This document shows, in pieces, positions 1-7,732 of a stretch of 64,000 bases of DNA. Within the stretch, counting starts at the first letter, position 1. Each line of letters opens with the position of its first letter. Source of the stretch: Microbacterium sp. zg-B96 (GTDB lineage Bacteria > Actinomycetota > Actinomycetes > Actinomycetales > Microbacteriaceae); assembly GCF_030246865.1 (NCBI RefSeq), contig NZ_CP126738.1:1178001-1242000 (forward strand), in the 5' to 3' direction. The notes beneath the pieces are model-generated. The model was not told the DNA's origin, ran no database searches, and worked only from the letters and a program-made list of their open reading frames with translations. A program made the translations under genes and the position numbers.

Positions 1-476
1 CCACCACGATGGAGATGAACCCGGGTATGGGTATGAGCATTGATCTGATTGCTCGGGCGATGATCTCGGACTGGGCGAAGATCGGTGTCACGGTGGAGCT
101 GTTGGAGAAGGAAGCAGCCGTGTTCAACGAAGACTTCCGTAACAACAACTACGACCTGCACATTCAGCCGAACCAGGTCATCACCGGTGATGCGGCGTAT
201 GGGACGGACCGTTTGTATAACTGTGAGCGGGTTGCTGCGTCGATCAACCACTGCTACGAGGAGTTGGACAAGCTGATCAAGGAAGCGCGGGTTGAGATGG
301 ACCCGGCTGAGCGCAGCGCGATCTTTGAAGAAGCGAACCAGTTCTTGTGGGAGAACTATGTCGGTATCTACCCGGCTGATGTGAATTATGACTACGCGGT
401 GCGTACCAACGTGCAGGGGTTCGTGATGCCTCCGTCTGCTACCCCGCGTTTCGACCAGGTCTACCTCGCCGGCTAA
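1..476 (+). CDS. ABC transporter substrate-binding protein, C-terminal part (gene begins before the window)
   Basis: Only the last 158 codons are present; the reading frame is open from position 3 and stops with TAA at 474-476. The protein is the C-terminal lobe of a family 5 (Dpp/Opp-type) periplasmic-type binding lipoprotein. Its nucleotides are identical to the 3' end of the complete gene at 7733-9292, so the missing N-terminus is probably a lipoprotein signal as in that copy. It is 35 nt upstream of two permease genes and two ATPase genes, the classic order of a complete importer operon, so it is the cognate binding protein. Leu-TTG, Arg-CGT and Gly-GGT codons are much commoner here than in the permeases that follow. 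Confidence 0.93.
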   Translation, partial: TTMEMNPGMGMSIDLIARAMISDWAKIGVTVELLEKEAAVFNEDFRNNNYDLHIQPNQVITGDAAYGTDRLYNCERVAASINHCYEELDKLIKEARVEMDPAERSAIFEEANQFLWENYVGIYPADVNYDYAVRTNVQGFVMPPSATPRFDQVYLAG

Positions 477-479
477 TCG
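1..479 (+). repeat. Left copy of an identical direct repeat (right copy 8817-9295)
   Basis: Every base from 1 to 479 matches 8817-9295 at an offset of 8816, covering the SBP 3' end and three bases past the stop codon, after which the sequences diverge. The repeat certainly extends left of the window. The two copies flank the importer genes, the hotdog and hydratase-like genes and one CoA-transferase gene, about 8.8 kb. Confidence 0.97.
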
Positions 480-492
480 CGAACCCTTCGCG
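478..492 (+). promoter_or_regulatory. Small intergenic hairpin between SBP and permease genes
   Basis: CGCGAA, a 3-nt loop and TTCGCG form a 6-bp hairpin in the 35-nt gap after the SBP stop. In importer operons such a hairpin can stabilise the SBP part of the transcript against 3' decay and so raise SBP over permease. That role is inferred; there is no U-tract, so it is not a typical terminator. Confidence 0.35.
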
Positions 493-511
493 CAATCAAT
501 CGGATGTCTAA

Positions 512-1441
512 ATGTTGCGATATATAGCGAGCCGAGCACTGTTCGCCGCCGGCGTGGTAGCCGGCGTCCTGGCACTGCTCTTCGTGCTCATCAGACTTGT
601 GCCCGGCGACCCGGTCACTGCTGTTCTTGGTGGCGAAGCCACCGACTTCCAAATTCAACAGGTGCGGGAGCAATTGGGCCTCGATAAGCCCATGATCGTG
701 CAGCTGTTCTTGTACGGCCTTGCCGTGCTGCAGTTGGACTTCGGCAATTCGATCGTGTCGGGTATGGGGGCGATAGATCTTGTGATCCAGCGCGCCCCCA
801 CCACGGCAACGCTCGCGGCCGTGTCTATGGCGCTGGCGCTGGCGCTCAGCTTCCCGCTCGGAATTCTCTCCAGCCGCAAGCCCGGCGGGACGCTGGACCG
901 GGCCGTGTCGCTCTTCGTGCTGCTCGGTCAGTCGCTGCCGTCCTTCTGGTTCGGCACCATGCTGATCCTGATCTTCTCGAGGAACCTCGGGCTGCTACCG
1001 AGCTTCGGTATCTCGGACTGGCGTTCGTACATCCTTCCTGCGGTGACACTTGCGGTGCCGGTGGCGAGTGTGCTCACCCGAATGGTGCGCAGTGGCCTGC
1101 TGGAAGTAACGCAGGAGGACTACATCCGCACGGCACGCTCCAAGGGGCTTCGCTCGGGGCTGATCGTGCGCGATCACGAGGTGCGCAACATGCTCATCCC
1201 CGTGCTGACCCTGGCCTCGCTGCAGTTCGGGCACCTGCTCGGTGGCGCGATCGTTGTGGAGTCGGTGTTCTCGATCCCGGGCGTCGGCCGCGTGCTGGTG
1301 CAGGGGTTGCTGGATCGTGACTACCCGGTGGTGCAGGCAGCGGTGTTCTTCATCGCCGTCGCCATCGTCCTGCTGAACCTGCTGGTGGATGTGGCCTACG
1401 GCGTCATCGACCCCCGAGCGAGTGTGGTGGGAAAGAAATGA
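512..1441 (+). CDS. ABC transporter permease, DppB/OppB type
   Basis: 309-aa integral membrane protein, the usual length for the DppB family, forming one half of the membrane channel of a peptide/nickel/opine-class importer. The N-terminus has the family pattern of a first membrane helix followed by RLVPGDPV, then a large external loop and a block of helices. The cytoplasmic coupling loop is visible near residues 205-215 (YIRTARSKGL), the EAA-type motif that docks on the ATPase. The C-terminus has the family signature VESVFSIPGVGR. It overlaps the next permease by 4 nt (ATGA), so translation is coupled. The substrate is not evident from sequence; the neighbouring catabolic genes suggest a carboxylic acid or its conjugate rather than a nutritional peptide. 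Confidence 0.93.
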   Translation: MLRYIASRALFAAGVVAGVLALLFVLIRLVPGDPVTAVLGGEATDFQIQQVREQLGLDKPMIVQLFLYGLAVLQLDFGNSIVSGMGAIDLVIQRAPTTATLAAVSMALALALSFPLGILSSRKPGGTLDRAVSLFVLLGQSLPSFWFGTMLILIFSRNLGLLPSFGISDWRSYILPAVTLAVPVASVLTRMVRSGLLEVTQEDYIRTARSKGLRSGLIVRDHEVRNMLIPVLTLASLQFGHLLGGAIVVESVFSIPGVGRVLVQGLLDRDYPVVQAAVFFIAVAIVLLNLLVDVAYGVIDPRASVVGKK

Positions 1442-2319
1442 GTACAGATACTGTCACCATGGCGTTGAAGCCGCACAAGACGGCACGCAAGCGCCCCAAA
1501 TCTCTTTTCGCTTTGTTCTGCGCGTTCGTTTTGGGGCTGTACGTCCTCGTCGCGCTGGTCGGTCCGTTCTTCGTTGACTACGATCCGATGGCCGCAGACC
1601 TCTACAACCGTCTGCTTCCACCGGGAGCCGTGACCACGGACGGTACCGTTGCCGTCTTCGGCACCGACCAGATGGGTCAGAGCATCCTGGCGCAGGTGAT
1701 CGTGGGTGCGCGCACCTCGCTGATCGTCAGCCTGCTCGCTGTGCTGATGGCACTGGTCGTCGGATCGATCGTGGGCGTGCTCGCCGGATACGTCGGCGGC
1801 AAGCTGGACGCCATCCTGATGCGCATCGTCGACATGCAGATGGCCTTCCCCACGATCCTCCTCGCGATCCTGGTGGCGGGTGTCCTAGGTCAGAGCGTCC
1901 TGAACGTCGTGATCGCCCTGGCTGTCGCCAACTGGATCGTGTACGCGCGCGTGCTGCGCAGCCAAGTGCTTACGATCACCGGTCGTGAGTTCGTGGAATC
2001 GACCCGAGCGCTCGGAGCCGGTCACTGGCACATTCTCCGTCGTTGCGTTGTGCCGGGATGTACCTCCCCGATCCTCGTGATCGCCACAGTTGACATCGGC
2101 TCCATGATCCTGTCGGAGGCGTCGCTGAGCTTCCTTGGCTTGGGTGTTCCCGCGGGAACGGCCAGCTGGGGTCGAACGATCTTCAACGGTCAGAGCTACC
2201 TGGATTCGGCCTGGTGGATCTCGGCGATCCCCGGCCTGGCGTTGACCATCGTGGTCGTGGCCCTCGGTTTTGTCGGCGACTATCTGCGTGATCGTACGGA
2301 CCCTCGGACGGTGAAGTGA
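1438..2319 (+). CDS. ABC transporter permease, DppC/OppC type
   Basis: 293-aa second permease subunit. A cytoplasmic N-terminus precedes the first helix at about residues 25-45; the motif FGTDQMGQSILAQVIVGART is the DppC hallmark. The EAA loop is seen as EFVESTRALGAGHWHIL, and the C-terminal EASLSFLGLGVPAGTASWG segment is diagnostic of the family. The start ATG overlaps the stop of the upstream permease (ATGA) and the stop overlaps the following ATPase start, so the subunits are translated as a coupled set. It should form the heterodimeric channel with the 512-1441 product. Confidence 0.93.
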   Translation: MSTDTVTMALKPHKTARKRPKSLFALFCAFVLGLYVLVALVGPFFVDYDPMAADLYNRLLPPGAVTTDGTVAVFGTDQMGQSILAQVIVGARTSLIVSLLAVLMALVVGSIVGVLAGYVGGKLDAILMRIVDMQMAFPTILLAILVAGVLGQSVLNVVIALAVANWIVYARVLRSQVLTITGREFVESTRALGAGHWHILRRCVVPGCTSPILVIATVDIGSMILSEASLSFLGLGVPAGTASWGRTIFNGQSYLDSAWWISAIPGLALTIVVVALGFVGDYLRDRTDPRTVK

Positions 2320-3338
2320 TGAGTATGAGCAAGACAGCTGACTCGAACGTGAACGCAGCGGGCTCCGTGCTGGTCGTCCAAGACCTCGTGGTGGAGCTCA
2401 ACTCCAAGCAGGATGTCATCCGCGTCGTTGACGGGGTGTCCTTCGAAGTGGGCGCAGGCGAAACGCTTGCAATCCTCGGCGAGTCCGGGAGCGGCAAGTC
2501 CGTCACGGGTATGGCGCTGATGGGGTTGCTCCCCAAACGGGCCACTCACCACGTCGGGGGCTCGGTCACTCTCGACGGACTGGACCTACTGTCGTGCACC
2601 CCCGCCCAGGTCCGGGAGCTTCGGGCGCAGGGTATTGCCCTGGTTTTCCAGGATGCCCTCAGTGCGCTGAACCCGACCACGCGTGTCGGCGACCAGATCG
2701 GTGAGCTTTTCCGGCGTCGGCGTGGCTACTCTCGTGCGGATTCCCGGGCAGCGGCGGTGGAGCTGATGGAGAAGGTCGGAATCCCCGATGCGCGCACCCG
2801 GTCACGTGACTACCCGCACCAGCTCTCCGGGGGTATGCGACAGCGCGTGGTCATCGCCATGGCTGTGGCGCTGAACCCCCGCGTGCTGATCGCCGATGAA
2901 CCCACCACTGCGCTCGATGTCACCGTGCAGGCGCAGATCATGGACCTGCTCGCTGCCTTGCAGCAGGACTACGGCATGGCCATGCTGCTGGTCAGTCACG
3001 ACCTGGGAGTGGTGGCCGACGTGGCAGACCGCGTTGCGGTGATGTACGCAGGCAGAATCGTGGAGTACGGGCCATTGCGTGAGGTGTACGACACTCCTGG
3101 CCATCCGTACACCCGAGGTTTGCTGGAGAGCATCCCGCGGATGGATGTGAAAGCCGACGTTTTGCCGGCGATCCCTGGCACCCCGCCGTCGCCCATCGCG
3201 AAGCCCCCGGGGTGTGCATTTGCCCCGCGTTGCCCGATGGCGACCGACCTGTGTCGCGAAGAAGAACCGGCGCTGCGCGTCGTGACTGAGGGGCACACGA
3301 GTGCGTGCCACTTCACTGAGATTGTCCGAGGTCTGTGA
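2319..3338 (+). CDS. ABC transporter ATP-binding protein, DppD/OppD type
   Basis: About 339 aa. Walker A GESGSGKS lies near residues 54-61, the signature is LSGGMRQR, and Walker B with the adjacent glutamate is [12 protein letters not shown]. The C-terminal oligopeptide/dipeptide extension has the conserved cysteines of [14 protein letters not shown], which in this family can hold an iron-sulfur cluster. The start is either ATG 2319 (TGATG overlap with the permease stop) or GTG 2316, one codon earlier; ATG is preferred. It powers the importer together with the next ATPase. Confidence 0.92.
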   Translation: MSMSKTADSNVNAAGSVLVVQDLVVELNSKQDVIRVVDGVSFEVGAGETLAILGESGSGKSVTGMALMGLLPKRATHHVGGSVTLDGLDLLSCTPAQVRELRAQGIALVFQDALSALNPTTRVGDQIGELFRRRRGYSRADSRAAAVELMEKVGIPDARTRSRDYPHQLSGGMRQRVVIAMAVALNPRVLIADEPTTALDVTVQAQIMDLLAALQQDYGMAMLLVSHDLGVVADVADRVAVMYAGRIVEYGPLREVYDTPGHPYTRGLLESIPRMDVKADVLPAIPGTPPSPIAKPPGCAFAPRCPMATDLCREEEPALRVVTEGHTSACHFTEIVRGL

Positions 3339-4363
3339 TGGGGGACAACACGATGACCCAGCCTGCGCTGAACGTGCACGATCTTTCCATCACCTTCCGA
3401 GTCGGCGGCCAGGGCAAGCCCCGCGGTGAGGTTCGCGCTGTCGACCGCGTCTCGCTCGCGATCGCTCAGGGGGAGACCCTCGGTCTGGTGGGCGAGTCCG
3501 GTTCGGGCAAGTCCACGCTGGCCCGAGCAATCATGGGGCTGAACAAGCCGCGCAACGGTTCTATCCTTTTCGAAGGAAAGGACCTCGCCGCGCTGAGCTC
3601 CCGCGAGCGTCGTAAGTACTCGCGGCGGATCCAGATGATCTTTCAGGACCCTTATCGGTCGCTGAACCCGCGGCTGACCGTGGAGCAGCTCATTGCGGAG
3701 GTGTGGGAGGTCCACCCGGATCTCCTCCCTGCGAAGCAACGCCGTGGCCGCACGATGGAGCTTCTCGAGAGCGTAGGTCTCGGTGACCAGCATCTGAAGC
3801 GGTTCCCGCACGAGCTTTCGGGTGGTCAGTGTCAGCGCATCGCCATTGCGCGCGCTCTGGCGATGGACCCCTCGGTGATCGTGTGCGATGAGGCTGTCTC
3901 GGCGCTGGATGTGTCGGTGCAGGCACAGATCCTCAACCTGCTGGCGCGTCTGCAACGCGAAAAGGGGCTGACGTATCTCTTCATTTCTCACGACCTGTCG
4001 GTCGTGCAGCACGTGTCGGACCGGATAGCGGTGATGTACCTCGGCCGCATCGTCGAGACCGGGGCGGCAGACGAGATCCTCGAGGCTCCTCGCCACGCGT
4101 ACACGCAGGCGCTGCTGTCGGCGGTCCCTCACCCGAAGCCCTGGGAGATGCCGGAGCGCGACCGCATCATCCTCACAGGTGAGATCCCCTCGCCCCTGTC
4201 GCCCCCGACGGGCTGCGGGTTCCGCACCCGGTGCTGGGCGGCCGAGTCGATCTGCGCCGACAAGCGCCCCGAACTCGAGGGAGAGGGCGGGCACACTGTC
4301 GCCTGCCACCTGCCAGAGAAGGTGCTATTCAAGCGCATTCGTGCCACGAGCGAGGCGCCGTGA
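3338..4363 (+). CDS. ABC transporter ATP-binding protein, DppF/OppF type
   Basis: About 341 aa, the second nucleotide-binding subunit. Walker [10 protein letters not shown], signature LSGGQCQRIAIARAL and Walker B VIVCDEAVSALD are visible; the usual DEPVSALD has Ala in place of Pro, a mild deviation that leaves the catalytic Glu. The C-terminal tail has the family cysteines (CGFRTRCWAAESIC). ATG 3338 overlaps the previous stop (TGATG); ATG 3353, preceded by GGGGGA, is an alternative start. It closes the importer and overlaps the next gene, so transport and catabolic genes share a transcript. Confidence 0.9.
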   Translation: MGDNTMTQPALNVHDLSITFRVGGQGKPRGEVRAVDRVSLAIAQGETLGLVGESGSGKSTLARAIMGLNKPRNGSILFEGKDLAALSSRERRKYSRRIQMIFQDPYRSLNPRLTVEQLIAEVWEVHPDLLPAKQRRGRTMELLESVGLGDQHLKRFPHELSGGQCQRIAIARALAMDPSVIVCDEAVSALDVSVQAQILNLLARLQREKGLTYLFISHDLSVVQHVSDRIAVMYLGRIVETGAADEILEAPRHAYTQALLSAVPHPKPWEMPERDRIILTGEIPSPLSPPTGCGFRTRCWAAESICADKRPELEGEGGHTVACHLPEKVLFKRIRATSEAP

Positions 4364-5289
4364 CCTATTACGAACATGTCTCGAAGATCACTCGCGCCGA
4401 CGGCCTGCTGTCGGGTGAGGTGCGCCGCGCGGCGAACTTCGTGAAGTCGCGCACCGACGACGCCCACGGCGACTCCGTGGCGCAATCTATCGGGTACCGC
4501 GGAGGACTCGTCTCGGCACTGATCCACGAGGAGCAGTTCATGCCGCTCGCCCTGGAGGCGTTCGGCCAGGAGTGGTTCCAACGCGGAAGCTACTCGTTTT
4601 TCTCGCGCACCGCCACGGTCGATCAAGACGAAGTGCAGGCGTTCATCGTGGATCCGGGCTCTGAGCCGGGAGAAGCGGAGGTGGAGGCCTGGTCGGTCAA
4701 TGCCGCGGGAGACCGCGTCACGGAGGGCACGATCGGCATGGGCGAGGCGGGGCGGGCATCTGCCCTCCGCCGCCGAATGGAGGCGTACCCCCTGGGTCGA
4801 TCGGAACTCATCTATGAGGTGGTACCCGGGATGCCCCTCGGGCGCGAGTTGCGCTGGTTTCCTTTTGAAAAGCCGGATGACGCGGACGACACCCGCCCCT
4901 ACAAGCGGAAGGACTATCCGCGCGGGGAGTCGCAGATGCAGCGACGCGCGGACACAACCGAACCCCTCGATTGGTACTTCGGCGACTCGCCGTGGGGCGG
5001 CCCGATTGCGGGGCCGCTCGCGCTCGCACGGCTCGTACGTCCCGCGTTTCGGTGGCTCGACATCCAAGGCGCGCTGAGCATCGTGGGCGGCATGGAGGTG
5101 CAGTTCGTCAATGGTCCGCTCTTCCTCGACAAGGACTACGTGGTCAGCGGTCGAATTGTGGGGGCGAGCTCTTCGCCAAAGACCGAAGTGGTGTGGTTTG
5201 AGTCCTCCGTGAGGGATCCGCGCACCGGCGTCGAAATTGCCCGAGGCCTCCTGATGGAGCGCTACTTTCCCCAGCCTCCACGCGGCTGA
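4360..5289 (+). CDS. Double-hotdog protein, acyl-CoA hydratase/thioesterase-like
   Basis: 309 aa if GTG 4360 is the start; this overlaps the DppF stop by 4 nt (GTGA), whereas the open frame further upstream lies inside dppF. The two halves look like tandem hotdog folds: an N-terminal half containing GYRGGLVSALIHEEQFMPL and a C-terminal half with DSPWGGPIAGPLALARLVRP and GGMEVQFVNGPLFLDKDYVV. Such proteins are MaoC-like hydratases or acyl-CoA thioesterases acting on bulky acyl-CoAs. I do not see the strict MaoC catalytic Asp/His signature, so the reaction is uncertain. Operon position between importer and enoyl-CoA hydratase-like gene supports a role in acyl-CoA catabolism. Confidence 0.65.
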   Translation: MTYYEHVSKITRADGLLSGEVRRAANFVKSRTDDAHGDSVAQSIGYRGGLVSALIHEEQFMPLALEAFGQEWFQRGSYSFFSRTATVDQDEVQAFIVDPGSEPGEAEVEAWSVNAAGDRVTEGTIGMGEAGRASALRRRMEAYPLGRSELIYEVVPGMPLGRELRWFPFEKPDDADDTRPYKRKDYPRGESQMQRRADTTEPLDWYFGDSPWGGPIAGPLALARLVRPAFRWLDIQGALSIVGGMEVQFVNGPLFLDKDYVVSGRIVGASSSPKTEVVWFESSVRDPRTGVEIARGLLMERYFPQPPRG

Positions 5290-5310
5290 TCACTTTGGGG
5301 GCCGCTCTGT

Positions 5311-5352
5311 TGTGCGTCCCGATCCTCAAGAATGTGCGTCCCGATCCTCAAG
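5311..5352 (+). repeat. Two tandem 20-bp direct repeats (period 22)
   Basis: TGTGCGTCCCGATCCTCAAG occurs at 5311-5330 and exactly again at 5333-5352, filling most of the 75-nt gap upstream of the enoyl-CoA hydratase-like gene. A period of two helical turns would suit a protein-binding site, but slippage duplication of a leader is equally possible. Confidence 0.9.
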
Positions 5353-5364
5353 TAAAGGAACAAC

Positions 5365-6216
5365 ATGACTGAAAAACTCGTCATTGTCGACGAGCCGATG
5401 CCGCTGGTCCGGCGCATCACGCTCAATCGTCCCGAAAAGCGCAACGCCCTCTCGAACGAGCTGCGCGCCCAGCTGTTCGATGCCATGCGCGAGGCTGACC
5501 TCGACGCGGAGGTGCGGGTCATCATCATCCGGGGCGCCGGCCCGAGCTTCTCGTCGGGCTACGACCTGAAGCAGGCGATGGCAGATAACCGTCAGAACCT
5601 TCCGCGGCACGCGTCGAACATCGACGGGTATTGGGCACGCCACCTGGTCGAAGGCTGGTTTGAGGTGTGGGATTACACCACGCCGGTCATCGCGCAGGTA
5701 CACGGATACTGCCTCGCGGGAGGCTCTGAGCTGGCCGCAGCGTGCGACCTTGTCTACGTCGCTGAAGACGCGCAGATCGGCTACCCGCCGGTGCGACTGA
5801 TGGGCACCCCCGACATGATGTGGCAGCCCTGGCTCATGGGCATGCGTCGCGCCGCCGAGGCGCTCTTCACTGGAGATGCGATCTCTGGTGTGGAAGCAGC
5901 ACAGATGGGCGTTGCGAACCGTGCCTTCCCGGCTGACCAGCTCGAGGAGAATGTGCTCGCGGTAGCGGAGCGCATCTCAAAGGTGGACCGCGATCTGCTG
6001 GCGCTGAACAAGCGTGCCTTGCACCGCTCCATGGAAATTATGGGTATTCGCACGGCATTGCGTGCGAATACCGAGGCTCAGGCACTGAGTCGTGTGGCGG
6101 AGGGGCCGCTGAAGCACCGCGCAGAACTGCGGGAGAACGTGAAGGCCGCGTTGGTCAGCCGGGATAGCCAGTTTGGTGACTACACCGGAACGAAGCGTGA
6201 CACCAACGTGAGCTGA
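5365..6216 (+). CDS. Enoyl-CoA hydratase/isomerase (crotonase) family protein
   Basis: 283-aa crotonase fold protein with RBS AAAGGA 11 nt before ATG. The oxyanion-hole motifs are present: FSSGYDLK near residue 62 and HGYCLAGGSELA near 113-124. Glu122 corresponds to the first catalytic Glu of classical hydratases, but the second catalytic Glu is replaced (Pro142 in GYPPVRLMG). Family members lacking one Glu are often isomerases, hydrolases or decarboxylases, so simple hydration of an enoyl-CoA is not assured. It is likely to act on the CoA thioester made by the CoA-transferases nearby. Confidence 0.88.
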   Translation: MTEKLVIVDEPMPLVRRITLNRPEKRNALSNELRAQLFDAMREADLDAEVRVIIIRGAGPSFSSGYDLKQAMADNRQNLPRHASNIDGYWARHLVEGWFEVWDYTTPVIAQVHGYCLAGGSELAAACDLVYVAEDAQIGYPPVRLMGTPDMMWQPWLMGMRRAAEALFTGDAISGVEAAQMGVANRAFPADQLEENVLAVAERISKVDRDLLALNKRALHRSMEIMGIRTALRANTEAQALSRVAEGPLKHRAELRENVKAALVSRDSQFGDYTGTKRDTNVS

Positions 6217-6376
6217 GAATGCGGGCGCGGCGCTGACCGCGTCGCGGACCGGGAGGCCCCGCTGAGGGCTCCACATTCGATCTCTATCGCGGGCTGAGAG
6301 GCATGGGTCTCTCAGCTCTCATCAGGGTGCCCTAGCGCTCGGAAAACAACGAAGAAAACTCAGGGATCGGCACCTC

Positions 6377-6418
6377 GCTTACTGTTGCTTAATATTTGCC
6401 ACCCTTCTTAGGCTCCGA
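6377..6418 (+). promoter_or_regulatory. Promoter module shared with mmsA
   Basis: GCTTACTGTTGCTTAA at 6377-6392 and CCCTTCTTAGGCTCCGA at 6402-6418 recur, identically spaced, on the opposite strand upstream of mmsA (16204-16245). Read as a promoter it gives -35 TTGCTT (6385-6390), an 18-bp spacer and -10 TAGGCT (6409-6414), with a leader of about 58 nt to the CoA-transferase start. The part upstream of and overlapping -35 is more conserved than a promoter needs, suggesting an activator or repressor site. Function is inferred; the match is directly visible. Confidence 0.7.
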
Positions 6419-6478
6419 TTGACCCGTTTCTGCGCAGAGCTGCGCTGGGGCATACGAAAGAAAGTCGAAGGTGGTGTG

Positions 6479-7720
6479 ATGGGTGTGAGTACGGGTGCTG
6501 GTGTCAGCGATCCGAACGAATCGCGCCGTCCGTTGGCCGGCGTCAATGTCGTGGAGTTCGGGCAGTTCATCGCCGGTCCGGGAGCAGCCGCGCTGCTCGC
6601 AGACCTCGGCGCGAGCGTTGTGAAGGTGGAGTCGCTGGGGGGCGATTCCATGCGCTCGTCAGACCCGATTCAGTTCGGGGTCTACAACAAGGGCAAGCGT
6701 TCCCTGGCCCTCAACCTTCGGGACCCGCGGTGCGCCGCCGCCGCGGAAGAGTTGGCGCTGTCCGCCGACATCGTCATTCAGAACCTGCGTCCGGGGGCGA
6801 TGGAAAGGCTGGGGCTCGGCCCCCAGGCGTTGCGCGCAAAGCGCCCGTCGTTGATCTACGGATCGGTCTCGGGATTTGGTGACGCCGGCCCTTCGGCTGG
6901 CAAGCCCGGATTCGACATCGCAGCCCAGGCCAAGAGCGGCATGATGGCGATCAACGGTCAGCCCGACGGGCCTCCCACGCGCGTCGGGATCACCATCGTG
7001 GATGTCACGACCGCCCACGTACTCGCGCAGGGCGCTCTGGCGGCGCTGCTGCGCCGTGATCGGACGGGCGAGGGCACCACCCTCAACGTTTCGCTCTTGG
7101 ATGTGGCCCTGCATCTGCAGTCCCCCAAGTTCGCGAACTTCTTCGCATCCGATGTTGAGCCGGTGCCCTACGGTGACGGACAGCAGTCTGGCCAGGCGCC
7201 CTCCGGGATCATCCAGACCCGCGACGGCCGTATCGTGATGGCGGCTTACTTGCAGCCGCACTGGGAAAGCTTCTGCAAGGCCATCGGCCGCCCGGAGCTC
7301 ATCGCCGAGGAGCGCTTCGCCTCGAACGCGCTGCGCTTCCAGCACCGTTCCGAGTTGATGTCAGTGATCCAGCCGTTCTTCTCGTCGCATGCGACGAGTG
7401 ACGTGGTGGACATCCTCACCAAGGCGAATATCGTGGTTGCCCCGGTCAACGGCTACCGTGACGTCGTCAAGGATGCGGACGTGCTCGCCAGCGGAGCGCT
7501 GATTCAGATGCAAGACCTCGACGGGGCACTCATCGGCACGATCGCGAACCCCATCCGCTCTGCGGACTGGGGCACGCCGCCGACCGTCGCAATTGCGCGC
7601 GTCGGCCAGCACTCGGAAGAAGTGCTCTCAGAGATCTCCCTGTCATCCCTGGAGGTCCAGGAGATGCTGCAGGACGGTGTCGTCCGGCAGCCGGTATTCG
7701 AACCACATGTCGGTTATTGA
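6479..7720 (+). CDS. CaiB/BaiF-type (family III) acyl-CoA transferase
   Basis: 413 aa with ATG 6479 preceded by GAAAGAAAG/AAGG; the frame is open 60 nt further but that lies in the promoter leader. It transfers CoA from a donor thioester to a carboxylic acid. Family landmarks are VNVVEFGQFIAGPGAAALLADLGASVVKVE near the N-terminus, NLRPGAMERLGLG, and GFDIAAQAKSGMM, in which Asp146 is the expected nucleophilic aspartate. Length is normal for a single CaiB domain. It begins a second transcription unit (own promoter) and is followed 12 nt later by the full SBP gene, so acid uptake and activation are co-expressed. Confidence 0.9.
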   Translation: MGVSTGAGVSDPNESRRPLAGVNVVEFGQFIAGPGAAALLADLGASVVKVESLGGDSMRSSDPIQFGVYNKGKRSLALNLRDPRCAAAAEELALSADIVIQNLRPGAMERLGLGPQALRAKRPSLIYGSVSGFGDAGPSAGKPGFDIAAQAKSGMMAINGQPDGPPTRVGITIVDVTTAHVLAQGALAALLRRDRTGEGTTLNVSLLDVALHLQSPKFANFFASDVEPVPYGDGQQSGQAPSGIIQTRDGRIVMAAYLQPHWESFCKAIGRPELIAEERFASNALRFQHRSELMSVIQPFFSSHATSDVVDILTKANIVVAPVNGYRDVVKDADVLASGALIQMQDLDGALIGTIANPIRSADWGTPPTVAIARVGQHSEEVLSEISLSSLEVQEMLQDGVVRQPVFEPHVGY

Positions 7721-7732
7721 AGGGATGATGCG

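Noticed and set aside
2996-4309. 437-aa antisense open frame over the ABC ATPase genes
   Set aside because: No domain, fully covered by two genes with intact Walker motifs on the other strand.
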